From Bacteroidales bacterium (GTDB lineage: Bacteria; Bacteroidota; Bacteroidia; Bacteroidales; F082), in the NCBI GenBank assembly GCA_016285355.1, contig JAEEQP010000003.1, positions 57,628 to 121,627 of the forward strand: a DNA stretch of 64,000 nt. The letters are read 5' to 3'. This document shows, piece by piece, positions 44,960 to 53,166 of the stretch. A program made the position numbers and the translations under genes. The notes beneath the pieces were generated by a model. The model ran no database searches. It saw only the letters and a list, made by a program, of their open reading frames with translations, and had not been told where the DNA came from. The stretch's first letter is position 1. The number at the start of each line of letters is the position of its first letter.

Positions 44960-45726
44960 TGTATTCTATAACCTTTTAGATGTTTAATCACCAAATCTTT
45001 GTCTCTCAAAGGGTTGACAAATGCCAATTTCATCAAGTAGTCGAGACATTCCTTCACCTCTGGCTCAGACCCGATGCCTTTCAGTTCCATCACTTCCTCT
45101 TCTGTGATGGGAAGTTTATAGCCAAACATGGCAGTGCCTTCCGCTTTCATCTCTTCCGTGCGCTGTAGAATCAAGTCCACCTGATGAGGCATACAATATT
45201 CTGGGGCATGGGCTTTATTATCGGCATCAATCAGAAGCATGAGGTCACGAAACCGCTCTTCCGTACCGCAAAGATACTGCAATTTGCGCAATGTCTTGTC
45301 CTTCATGCGTTCACATTCTTTACCCCACGACTTGCTCATCATGTGGTTTTCCACCAAGAAAGTCACTTCATGGATAAAGTCGTTGCTGTATTGCAAAGGC
45401 CGCAGCAACTCATCCACCATTTCGGCACTAGCCAACTCATGTTTCAGAAAGTGCACTTTGCCCTCTGTCTCAGTCCGAGTGCGAATCTTGCCGATGTCAT
45501 GCAGCAGGGCAGCCATACGCAGTCCCAACTTGTCACTCTTCAGGTGCTCCAATACGGCCATCGTATGCTCCCAAACCGTACCGAAATGATATTTATTCTG
45601 CGTCATATCGTAGGTCTCTTCCAACTCAGGGAGAATATCGTGTATGGCCCCCGTCTTTCGCAGCTGTTCCATCGCCATCACAGGGTCCTGACTGGTCAGC
45701 ATCTTGTCAAGTATATCTTTCTTCAT
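44956..45726 (-). CDS. stand-alone HD domain protein resembling the CCA-enzyme HD half
   Basis: 256 aa from an ATG at 45726. It begins with the helical segment GAIHDILPELEETYDMTQNK that precedes the HD domain in tRNA CCA-adding enzymes. Then come VWEHTMAVLEHL (His54), MAALLHDIGK (His76, Asp77) and FLKHELASAE (His96), the metal ligands of HD phosphohydrolases. The nucleotidyltransferase half of a CCA enzyme is absent, and instead a separate RlaP-like nucleotidyltransferase follows with a 4-base overlap. HD domains of this kind hydrolyse 2',3'-cyclic phosphates and 2'-nucleotides in RNA. A role in trimming damaged RNA ends is an inference. Confidence 0.85.
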   Translation of the reverse strand: MKKDILDKMLTSQDPVMAMEQLRKTGAIHDILPELEETYDMTQNKYHFGTVWEHTMAVLEHLKSDKLGLRMAALLHDIGKIRTRTETEGKVHFLKHELASAEMVDELLRPLQYSNDFIHEVTFLVENHMMSKSWGKECERMKDKTLRKLQYLCGTEERFRDLMLLIDADNKAHAPEYCMPHQVDLILQRTEEMKAEGTAMFGYKLPITEEEVMELKGIGSEPEVKECLDYLMKLAFVNPLRDKDLVIKHLKGYRIQ

Positions 45727-45755
45727 CGAGAGTATGCTCTATTATAGTACTTTAT

Positions 45756-46382
45756 CTATTCATTTTCGTAATTCAACGGAATGCTCTGATGCAGGGCATT
45801 AAGCAGTCCGTTAGCTGTGATCACTGCTTTGCGTTCCTTGAACACCTCTATGGACATCGGGGGACTCCCATCCATTTCAGATTTACACTGATAGAAGGCA
45901 TTGAGCACACGCATGATTTTGTTGGTATTATGCCCATCTTCCTGTCGATAGCCCCTGATGGCTGGTGGAGCAATACCCTTATCAGAAGCATAGAACACCC
46001 AATAGGTACAGAGCGCAATATCAGTACGATGAAGACCCATAGCACAGGCAATATAAAAGTCGCCTTGGTCAATCAGTTCGCAAAACTCAGGAAAGCGATT
46101 CACCATTTCAATGATGGTTTTATGGGTGCTGTCAATAGGATAGTGAAAGTAGTCCAAGCCATATTCGGCACAAAGCTTGGGTAGTCTATCCGACTTATCT
46201 GCATCACGAAGATCGATAACCCTTTTCACCCCAGCCTCAACAATTGCTGGCCATGCGTATAATTGATGCTTTGACGACATCGTACGCCCTCTCACGCCAC
46301 CATATATTGGGGCAACGTCAGGGATTTTTGTTTGTTTGATTCGTTCTATGTCAATCAAGCCAATTATCAACCAAAAAACCAA
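45756..46382 (-). CDS. tyrosine/dual-specificity phosphatase-like protein
   Basis: Up to 208 aa; the frame to 46382 starts at TTG, another TTG lies at 46358, and the first ATG (46280) would cut into the conserved APIYGGVRG segment. The exact start is unresolved. The signature Cys-X5-Arg loop is present (CAMGLHR, Cys113 and Arg119 in the long form). The IDLRD strand with an Asp candidate for general acid precedes it, as in cysteine-based phosphatases of the dual-specificity fold. It is the first gene of the cassette, 29 bases upstream of the HD gene. The substrate could be protein, lipid or RNA 5'/3' phosphate; nothing in the sequence decides this. Confidence 0.7.
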   Translation of the reverse strand: MVFWLIIGLIDIERIKQTKIPDVAPIYGGVRGRTMSSKHQLYAWPAIVEAGVKRVIDLRDADKSDRLPKLCAEYGLDYFHYPIDSTHKTIIEMVNRFPEFCELIDQGDFYIACAMGLHRTDIALCTYWVFYASDKGIAPPAIRGYRQEDGHNTNKIMRVLNAFYQCKSEMDGSPPMSIEVFKERKAVITANGLLNALHQSIPLNYENE

Positions 46383-46418
46383 ACTATGTATACTAAACGA
46401 TGTATCTTTACTCCGACC

Positions 46419-49052
46419 TCACTTCCCCGAAGGATAGGTGAAAATCCTGCTTCCCGGCGCTTTCGACTTATAGATATAGCCCTGTCCTGGCTCAAGCGTG
46501 TTGAGCGACCCTCTCCATCTGGTGCCGTTGAACTTGGCGGCACCGTTGCCATTCGACTTGACCACATCACCCTCGACAGGAAATCTCCCAAAGGCTCTTC
46601 TGAGGGTCTTGCTCTCATTGAATGGGAATCCTATCCAATTGTCACCGTAACTGATAGTGATAGGGTGCTCGGCTGGATTGACAGGCTCGCCTTCCAATGT
46701 AAACTCACAGCCTGACATGACCCCGATTCTGTACATCTGGGTCACATCCAACGCGCTCAACTGTCCTTTCCATCTTCTTCCGTTGTAGGTAGCGGTGCCA
46801 TTGCCTTTTGACTTGATGACGATTTTCGTGCCTGGCAAAGCGGACACAAGAGCGGCTTTAAGGTCGTCCATAGTGATGTCAAGATAGGTCGAGAACCAAT
46901 TCCAACCTTGAGTAAAACTGACGGTCTGGGATGACGGCCCCCCTATCTTGACATGGACCGTGTTGGAAGGATCGGACTCTCCACCAAAGTAGTTGGTGGT
47001 GACATGATAGTCGTATATGCCGTCGGGAAGGTTGCTATCAGTGTATGTATTGCCGCTCAAGTTGGTGGCTATAGCATCGCCATTGCGGTAAAGGTTATAG
47101 GTATAGGTGCCGTCGGTGAGGTAAGTCTTCATCAGCCATGAGCAATTAGTTCCGTTGTTCACGAATTCTTTCCAAATCGTAGCTTGTTGCACAGAAGAAT
47201 ATAGAGATGCATTAATAACATTGTCACCAGAATAAGTACAAAATGTAGCTGGATGAGATATGCTGCTGTCAGCATAAAACACGATCCACAAATCTTTAGT
47301 AAAATCTATATACACTGGATTTGAAAAAACGATGTCCTGCCAGCCTATGGTTGACGAGGCATGATAATCTTGTTCGTAAACCAATTCTATCGGATTAGCC
47401 TCATCGCCCTTATATATAGAAATTGAATATGTGCCGGAACGCCTAAAATAAAATGATACTTTTTGTATGGCCATACCCGCATAGTCGCTAATAGTTGTTG
47501 TTGGAAAACGTTGTGCCCAATAAATGCCATTTTCACTGCCGCCCAATCCCGCAACTGGATTTTCCGTCCCATATTGAAGAATTGCACTTTCCATCTGTGG
47601 AGTATCCCACAAAAGGTTGACATTATTCCCGGTTGATGTGTTTTGTAAATCTGACGGAATAGGCCCTGGATAACGCACATCGGCAATGGACGTATTCGAT
47701 TTCAACGACATTGTGCCATCAGATTTCACACTCTTCACATAATAATTATGCTCTCCGTATGGTGCATTGTTATCAGTAAAATACGCATGGGTGATATTGT
47801 TTGCAATCAAATCGCCATCGCGGTAAAGCTTGTAGGTGATAGCATTGCTGACAGAACTCCACGTGACACTTACATCGCGCCCATTAACAAATGTAGCGAC
47901 ATTGGCTGGTGGATTGATTGAAGTAGGATTGGGGAAAATCCCGAATATGGCTCTATTAACATAACTATAATCAGCACCACCGAAAAGCGACCCCATGGCA
48001 TAAAAACCATCCCATCGTCCCAAATAGCCCCAATTGAAATGGAAATAATCATTTTCATCATAACCATCGCACAAGAAGATATGTCCACCACTACTACCTT
48101 CGCTTTGTCCGCGATAAATGATTGGCCTTTCGCTATCAAGGTCATTTTTAAGCATCGCAATCCATTCACTATCTGAATGATTCGCTTTTTCTTGATAACT
48201 CATGCTGTTGTTGTAATTGAAATAATTGATCAACGCGTCATCGATTTGGGATGTGTTCGTTCCACTTGCACTAGGCCCATAATTCATATGGATCGCTACT
48301 CCGCAATGATAAATCAAAGTGGCAACTGCCAATGCTTCAACATCCGAATATGTCTTTTGATAAACATTCCTCATGTTATCCCAGTCATAAACGGTTTCTC
48401 CAAAATTTGCAAACAAGACACCATATTCTGGGTGATTGGCAATGGAATATGAATAGGACCCCTCACCCCTAACAGGATGTTCCCAATAGTTCATAAGTTG
48501 AGCCATTGCGACAGCCCCGCATCCTGATGTAGCATGACCACCAGGACCCTGCGAGTCAACAGGACAAAGATTGTTAAATGGAGTTCCATATTGCCACCTT
48601 GTCCTGACCAATGGTTCAACATGGCTCCTTGATTTCGGTTCCAAGCCTCTGCCGCCCAACAGGTTTTCCCATTCCGAACGAATTTCTGAAGAGGTTTCAA
48701 GACGGTTTTCTTTTATAGCGGCAATCCCTTTGTCGCAAGCTTCCAACCAATCATATACAGCTTCGGGCATCGGTTCAGTATTGATGCCGCACTCTGTTGA
48801 ATATCCTAATACAGGATGAACACAATCATCGGCAGCAATGATGACAAAACAATGCTCGTTGCCGAAAATATAGAAGTTAGAGAAAGACGACTTTTCGGCA
48901 AAGTCTATCAGGTGAATCTTCGGGGTGCCTTCCATCTTAGAATTGAGGAAGGATTGGGCGGCAGTTTGTGCGGTTTGCATGATAACCTGTTCTGAAAACG
49001 CGGGCAACACTGCCATTAAAAATGCTACTAAAGTTAAGGTTACTTTTTTCAT
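46419..49052 (-). CDS. secreted C10-family (streptopain-like) cysteine protease
   Basis: 877 aa from an ATG at 49052. A signal peptide (MKKVTLTLVAFLMAVLPAFS) is followed by a Spi-like propeptide (FVIIAADDCVHPVLGYS). The catalytic domain has ATSGCGAVAMAQLMNYW (Cys178), SGGHIFLCDGYDENDYFHFNWGY split over His324 and the Trp/Asn region, as in streptopain and PrtT. FN3-like domains come next, with a jelly-roll-like insert between them (YAGMAIQKVSFYFRRSG). The C-terminus holds two related repeats, each with a Trp-Asn/Trp-Ile start (GWNWFSTYLD; GDNWIGFPFN) and an NG-A-x-Y/F-NG-RW core. I do not recognise a standard type IX secretion domain. It likely degrades host or dietary proteins outside the cell. 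Confidence 0.9.
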   Translation of the reverse strand: MKKVTLTLVAFLMAVLPAFSEQVIMQTAQTAAQSFLNSKMEGTPKIHLIDFAEKSSFSNFYIFGNEHCFVIIAADDCVHPVLGYSTECGINTEPMPEAVYDWLEACDKGIAAIKENRLETSSEIRSEWENLLGGRGLEPKSRSHVEPLVRTRWQYGTPFNNLCPVDSQGPGGHATSGCGAVAMAQLMNYWEHPVRGEGSYSYSIANHPEYGVLFANFGETVYDWDNMRNVYQKTYSDVEALAVATLIYHCGVAIHMNYGPSASGTNTSQIDDALINYFNYNNSMSYQEKANHSDSEWIAMLKNDLDSERPIIYRGQSEGSSGGHIFLCDGYDENDYFHFNWGYLGRWDGFYAMGSLFGGADYSYVNRAIFGIFPNPTSINPPANVATFVNGRDVSVTWSSVSNAITYKLYRDGDLIANNITHAYFTDNNAPYGEHNYYVKSVKSDGTMSLKSNTSIADVRYPGPIPSDLQNTSTGNNVNLLWDTPQMESAILQYGTENPVAGLGGSENGIYWAQRFPTTTISDYAGMAIQKVSFYFRRSGTYSISIYKGDEANPIELVYEQDYHASSTIGWQDIVFSNPVYIDFTKDLWIVFYADSSISHPATFCTYSGDNVINASLYSSVQQATIWKEFVNNGTNCSWLMKTYLTDGTYTYNLYRNGDAIATNLSGNTYTDSNLPDGIYDYHVTTNYFGGESDPSNTVHVKIGGPSSQTVSFTQGWNWFSTYLDITMDDLKAALVSALPGTKIVIKSKGNGTATYNGRRWKGQLSALDVTQMYRIGVMSGCEFTLEGEPVNPAEHPITISYGDNWIGFPFNESKTLRRAFGRFPVEGDVVKSNGNGAAKFNGTRWRGSLNTLEPGQGYIYKSKAPGSRIFTYPSGK

Positions 49053-49176
49053 AATTCACTGCTTTGTAATTATTTTATTATTTCAGAGAGAATGGCCAAC
49101 TAGTAATGGTCGGCCATACTTGTATAGTCCATAATTATTTTGAGGATGGACAACCTATTTTCTTAATTGCGTCAGT

Positions 49177-49596
49177 TTAATCCTTAGAAATATGAATCTC
49201 AGTTGTTGTGTTAGGAGTTGACCATTTAAAAACTCCATTTTTGTCTTGCTCAAAAAACACATTTACTAAAGTATCCATTGTTCCAAGTGTATAACATAAA
49301 ACCTGATGCTTGCCATGAGGAACATTTTTGGTAACCCAGTCACTGTCACAACCATAAAATGATTTGATTTTAGTGCCATCAAGTTCCAGACAAGACATAC
49401 CGTCATCAAAAATGTAATCCAATTCTACACGCATTTTATGGTCAAAGCCATTACCAGCTTTTTTGTATTCATCAGTAAACTTTGCCCCATTGGTCATATT
49501 AGAATATTGACCCTTTTTACAACTTCCCATCAAAGAAGCTACACCAAACAGCAACACTACCATTACAATTGTTTTTAATTTACTTTTTCTGTTCAT
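49177..49596 (-). CDS. small hypothetical lipoprotein
   Basis: 139 aa from an ATG at 49596. The signal peptide ends in a lipobox (ASLMGSC) followed by KKGQY, so the protein is lipid-anchored. The mature part (FDDGMSCLELDGTKIKSFYG, VTKNVPHGKHQVLCYTLG) looks beta-rich and contains two further Cys residues, but no family is recognised. It is 124 bases upstream of the C10 protease gene and has its own -7 box. Confidence 0.75.
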   Translation of the reverse strand: MNRKSKLKTIVMVVLLFGVASLMGSCKKGQYSNMTNGAKFTDEYKKAGNGFDHKMRVELDYIFDDGMSCLELDGTKIKSFYGCDSDWVTKNVPHGKHQVLCYTLGTMDTLVNVFFEQDKNGVFKWSTPNTTTEIHISKD

Positions 49597-49654
49597 AATA
49601 ATTTAATTTTGTAATTATTGTTATTAGTTTAATCCTTAGTTCAATTTCTGATTG

Positions 49655-49662
49655 CAAAAATA
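49655..49662 (-). promoter_or_regulatory. -7 box for the small lipoprotein gene
   Basis: The minus strand reads TATTTTTG, 58 bases before the ATG at 49596. Confidence 0.45.
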
Positions 49663-49729
49663 AAACAATTCAAGAAAACTAAAAAGAAATTTCTATATAT
49701 TTAGTAGCTGTTTAGATTTCTCAATTGCA

Positions 49730-49960
49730 TCAGCAACATGACACCAATTGTTCATCTTCACAGAGTTTCCCTGCCAACATTCGCACCACGTCGTCCTTCA
49801 ACCCCTCGTAGTTCATCTGGATATAATGCGCCACCGCATCATACGATCCCATGGCTGCCCAGAAACTGCGACAGCGACCTGAATCAATGGCTTGCATCAC
49901 TGAATTGGGGTTGAAAATGGATTGTTCGTCGCCAATTTGATAACCGTCATACCACTTCTC
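49730..49960 (-). pseudogene. remnant of an AAA-ATPase/PD-(D/E)XK nuclease-type gene (DUF1703-like)
   Basis: A minus-strand frame reads EKWYDGYQIGDEQSIFNPNS, then SFWAAMGSYDAVAHYIQMNY and ends near ACC-like residues before a TGA at 49730. The WYDGY, FNP and SFWA motifs are typical of the C-terminal part of the AAA-ATPase-like proteins abundant in Bacteroidetes. An in-frame TAG stands directly before the remnant (49961-49963), and no start or ATPase domain is present. It is a decayed fragment. The rest of the 480-base stretch 49597-50076 shows only the promoter listed and AT-rich sequence. Confidence 0.65.
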
Positions 49961-50076
49961 CTATTCGTCAAAATCCATGCAATGCATTTCGGATTACTGC
50001 TCCTTTGTTTCTGCTACAAACCATGTAACGATGAGTAAAAGTACACATTTTATCGGACAGCCGCAAAGACTATTAT

Positions 50077-51528
50077 TTAATTTCTTGCCATCACCACATA
50101 CCAAGCCTCAGTAGCCGACGGACGATACATGCCTTCCCAAAGTTGGTATCCTGCTTTCGTGACTTGCACTTTCTGGGTCTTGTCTTGCTTGGCAAATGGA
50201 ATCTCTATCTTGAACTGCCCGAAAGCATCGGTTTGCACGGTCATGTCTTGAAGCGTTACTGTGGCATTTTCAATGGGTTGTTCGGTCTCGAAATCGACGA
50301 CACGGCCAAACACCACGCCCAAATCGTTGTTACGTTTCAGGCATAAATTGAGGGACTTCTGTACCTTCACCATGGTATCAATAGCTTGATAACCATCGGC
50401 TTCAAAAACGATATGCACGACGGAATTTCTATATTTGTATGGTATCTCGTTCAGGAAGACCGTCGCGTTGTCGGTCCCTATCTTGATGGTTTGCACGGCA
50501 TTGTCGGCATATTCGCATTGCAATGTGCCTTGCGTGAAAGGCAGCGCAGGAATGCAGTAATCCTTGTTTTCCGTGACATTGATTTTCATCTGCAAAGGCG
50601 TCGACACGCGCCAGAGATAATACCCGACGCCACCCAACAACAACAAAGCTAAAACGCCGATGACATAAAAACGTACTTTCTTTGCTGTTCCTGAACCCTG
50701 AGCCTGTCGAAGGGTCGAAGGACTGCTGATATAGCCATCTTCAGCCAGCCGTTTGATGATTTCCTCGTAGGCCACATCGGCGAACTTGCGCACATAGCCC
50801 AACTCGTAATCGAAATTCCGCATTTCAGGATTAGCTGACAAAGGAGCAGCTTGTTTGGTCGACACCATGAAACAGCCTGTGTGCTTCCAGCGTTCCATGA
50901 ACTCGTTGGCCGAATATGTCATGTCCTGCTCGGGGTGCGAAGGGTCGCGGACCACCACTTTCAGATGATCAGGGTCAGTGGTATCAATGCCTGCCACCAG
51001 GATCACATGTTGGGCTTGACAGTCATTGGCAGCGGCATCGGAATCGACACCCACGATAATCTTGTGTCCTTGACTCAGTTCGTGCATGATGTGATAAACA
51101 CCTGCATTGCGCATTTGGACGGATTCCACACCATAACTGTTGAGCAGTTCGCCCACAAAGTCAAAGGCACTACCCTTCCCTTCTTCAAACCAACCTTGTT
51201 TCTTGGCCAATTCCGTCAACTCCTCCACGCTTACCTCAATGCCATAGTTTTGAAGCACCATCTGTTGTGCCTTGATGGCACAATCCATCTTTTCGGATGC
51301 GGCAGCGAGGGCGTATTCGTCATACTCAATCATGGAACGAGCAAACACCGACTGTCGTGCAATATCGTCCTGATAAGCCATCTCAGCGCGAGCTTCGAAA
51401 AGGATGTCCATTTCCTCCTCATTCTCGGACAGATAGGCTTCTACCGCCTTCCTTTCCTCCTCGGTAACCTTGCCTTCAAGATAGCAGGCTATCAATTCAT
51501 CGGTGATTTGCATTGTTTCGTTTTTCAT
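50077..51528 (-). CDS. membrane anti-sigma-like protein with a C39-like cysteine peptidase domain
   Basis: 483 aa from the ATG at 51528, two bases after the sigma factor stop; a TTG two codons earlier overlaps that stop. The N-terminal 55 residues (ITDELIACYLEGKVTEEERK...) resemble the cytoplasmic domain of Bacteroidetes anti-sigma factors. Residues of about 80 to 225 form a C39-like peptidase domain: Cys83 in DCAIKAQQMVLQNYG, His174 in QHVILVAGID, Asp195 in VVRDPSH. A single membrane helix follows (VRFYVIGVLALLLLGGVGYYLW, about 286-307, separated here for description). The C-terminal, presumably periplasmic, part ends in a carboxypeptidase-regulatory-like beta domain (GRVVDFETEQPIENATVTL). 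The peptidase would thus be cytoplasmic. A palindromic repeat encodes about 10 residues just before the membrane helix. Confidence 0.85.
   Translation of the reverse strand: MKNETMQITDELIACYLEGKVTEEERKAVEAYLSENEEEMDILFEARAEMAYQDDIARQSVFARSMIEYDEYALAAASEKMDCAIKAQQMVLQNYGIEVSVEELTELAKKQGWFEEGKGSAFDFVGELLNSYGVESVQMRNAGVYHIMHELSQGHKIIVGVDSDAAANDCQAQHVILVAGIDTTDPDHLKVVVRDPSHPEQDMTYSANEFMERWKHTGCFMVSTKQAAPLSANPEMRNFDYELGYVRKFADVAYEEIIKRLAEDGYISSPSTLRQAQGSGTAKKVRFYVIGVLALLLLGGVGYYLWRVSTPLQMKINVTENKDYCIPALPFTQGTLQCEYADNAVQTIKIGTDNATVFLNEIPYKYRNSVVHIVFEADGYQAIDTMVKVQKSLNLCLKRNNDLGVVFGRVVDFETEQPIENATVTLQDMTVQTDAFGQFKIEIPFAKQDKTQKVQVTKAGYQLWEGMYRPSATEAWYVVMARN
50697..50721. repeat. palindromic-element core inside the anti-sigma/C39 gene
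   Basis: The plus strand has CCTGAGCCTGTCGAAGGG followed by TCGAAGG; the coding strand reads this as STLRQAQGSG. It carries the same TGAGCCTGTCGAA core as the element in the EEP gene at 25635-25707 and keeps the frame open. Confidence 0.75.
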
Positions 51529-51530
51529 GG

Positions 51531-52118
51531 TCAAGCTTCCTTCTTTTCTTGCATTTTTGACTTCAATTCCATTCTCGCTTTTTTTGTGAGGTTATACACT
51601 GCCGCTACCGTACATCCCATCTCAGCTGCTATGTCTTCGGCACGTTTGCCTGTCAGGTCTGCCAACAGTGCATAACGTTCGCGAGGCTTCGACAGCTGGT
51701 CGATGGCTTTGTAGAGTTCAAGACGGCTCATCTCGTTGATGATGTCGTAATCGTCCGTCTCGTTCTTTCTGGTTTCGACAATCAATTGAGGGTCTATCGC
51801 AACTAATTTAGTCTGCGAAATGCGCATTTTTTTGAAAAATCTTATCGCTATCACCGTAAGCCAGGTGTTCAAGCTGGCCTTAAACTCAAATTTCCTCAGT
51901 CTATTCCAGTCATTTTCACTGAGATAGAAATAAAAATCGGTAATCAGTTCCTCCTTGGTTACTAACGATTGGAATACGCTATAGACGATATGGGCAAACA
52001 TGCCGTTGCAACGGTGAAAAAAAACATACTCTATGGCCTCCTGATCGTTAGCCAAGAGCAATTCAACCAATTCCTTGTCACTCAGACTATCAAAATAGGC
52101 TATATTCCTTTCGCGCAT
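51531..52118 (-). CDS. ECF-type RNA polymerase sigma factor
   Basis: 195 aa from an ATG at 52118. Region 2 is recognisable (ELVELLLANDQEAIEYVFFH, then FKASLNTWLTVIAIRFFKKM, the sigma-2.3/2.4 part). Region 4 has LSKPRERYALLADLTGKRAE and the helix-turn-helix EDIAAEMGCTVAAVYNLTKK. It would direct RNA polymerase to a small regulon. The next gene, two bases beyond its stop, has an anti-sigma-like N-terminus, which is the normal arrangement. The genes encoding a periplasmic partner and secreted transglutaminase-like proteins precede it on the same strand and may be its targets. Confidence 0.85.
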   Translation of the reverse strand: MRERNIAYFDSLSDKELVELLLANDQEAIEYVFFHRCNGMFAHIVYSVFQSLVTKEELITDFYFYLSENDWNRLRKFEFKASLNTWLTVIAIRFFKKMRISQTKLVAIDPQLIVETRKNETDDYDIINEMSRLELYKAIDQLSKPRERYALLADLTGKRAEDIAAEMGCTVAAVYNLTKKARMELKSKMQEKKEA

Positions 52119-52123
52119 GACAA

Positions 52124-53143
52124 TTACTCAAATCGCTTCAGCATTTCCTTCAATTCCGCAATCTTGTCATTATAGTTCCCAACTTCCATCTCAGTGAGCA
52201 ACTCATACATTTTTAATGCTTTGCGGAAACAAAAAGCAGCCATGACATCATTGTCGGCCTCATCGAAAATAACGCCAAGATAATAACAACTCTCCGCATA
52301 CCTTGGCCCATTGGCGGAAAAGTCGGTTTCATAATGTTGGGTATAGTTGTCCAACACCATGACATCGGAATAAAGCGAGTCTGGAATGTTGAGCAGGTCG
52401 TATGAGCCGTCAGCCACATGATTTTCCGGATTCATCATCGGATAGGTGCCGGAAAAAACAAGATAATCGTTAATTACATTGGAATCGGATTCTTCGCCAA
52501 TAAGAGCCAGCGCATTCGTCACATCGCCCGACAGTAGCTGGTCATACAAAGGCAAATCCTCGTCATTCAGGTCATCCCTATTGATGCGTGCCAGTCTGTC
52601 AGCTTGGTCATCCATGTTTTGATAGGCAGTTTTCAGCTCTAGTTCGGCCTGAGATTTCCAATACTCAAGTTCGGGTTCCGTGATATGCTTTTGAGCAAAT
52701 TGTTGATTGAGAAAAGACATCGTCGAATCATAACGGCTGACAGATACGGCTTCAAGGAGGGCATAATAATGCATTCGGGCTTCTGTAATCTTTCCTACAG
52801 GAGCCATCACCACCCTTAGAGAATCCTTATCAGTCAAGGTATAGCCATCGCGCAAGAGATGATGATTGACCACTTCGTAACCATATTTCCTTGCATTCAG
52901 TCCTAACACCACATCGCCCACCTTATGTTCACCAAAACTAAGGCGGAACATGCCATTAATGTCGCTTGAAGTAGGCTGGCAATCGTGTGCCGACGGAATC
53001 GTTATGGACACCCCTGACAAGGCCTTGCCTCCCGAATTCATCTCCACCACACGACCATATTGCACCATCTGCGCCGACAAAACACCACAATGCATGGCCA
53101 AAGCCAGCATACTCCATTTCAATGTCTTTAACAATACACTCAT
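52124..53143 (-). CDS. exported protein with carboxypeptidase-regulatory-like and helical repeat regions
   Basis: 339 aa from an ATG at 53143. A signal peptide (MSVLLKTLKWSMLALAMHCGVLSA) precedes a CarboxypepD_reg-like beta domain (YGRVVEMNSGGKALSGVSIT ... GMFRLSFGEHKVGDVVLGL, about residues 28-112). The rest is helical and TPR-like, with an interior segment YAESCYYLGVIFDEADNDVM and FCFRKALKMYELL typical of TPR units. No enzyme motif was seen. It ends 5 bases before the sigma factor ATG and probably belongs to the same operon; a periplasmic sensor or scaffold role is a guess. Confidence 0.75.
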   Translation of the reverse strand: MSVLLKTLKWSMLALAMHCGVLSAQMVQYGRVVEMNSGGKALSGVSITIPSAHDCQPTSSDINGMFRLSFGEHKVGDVVLGLNARKYGYEVVNHHLLRDGYTLTDKDSLRVVMAPVGKITEARMHYYALLEAVSVSRYDSTMSFLNQQFAQKHITEPELEYWKSQAELELKTAYQNMDDQADRLARINRDDLNDEDLPLYDQLLSGDVTNALALIGEESDSNVINDYLVFSGTYPMMNPENHVADGSYDLLNIPDSLYSDVMVLDNYTQHYETDFSANGPRYAESCYYLGVIFDEADNDVMAAFCFRKALKMYELLTEMEVGNYNDKIAELKEMLKRFE

Positions 53144-53166
53144 ATAATAATTTGCGTAACTATCAC

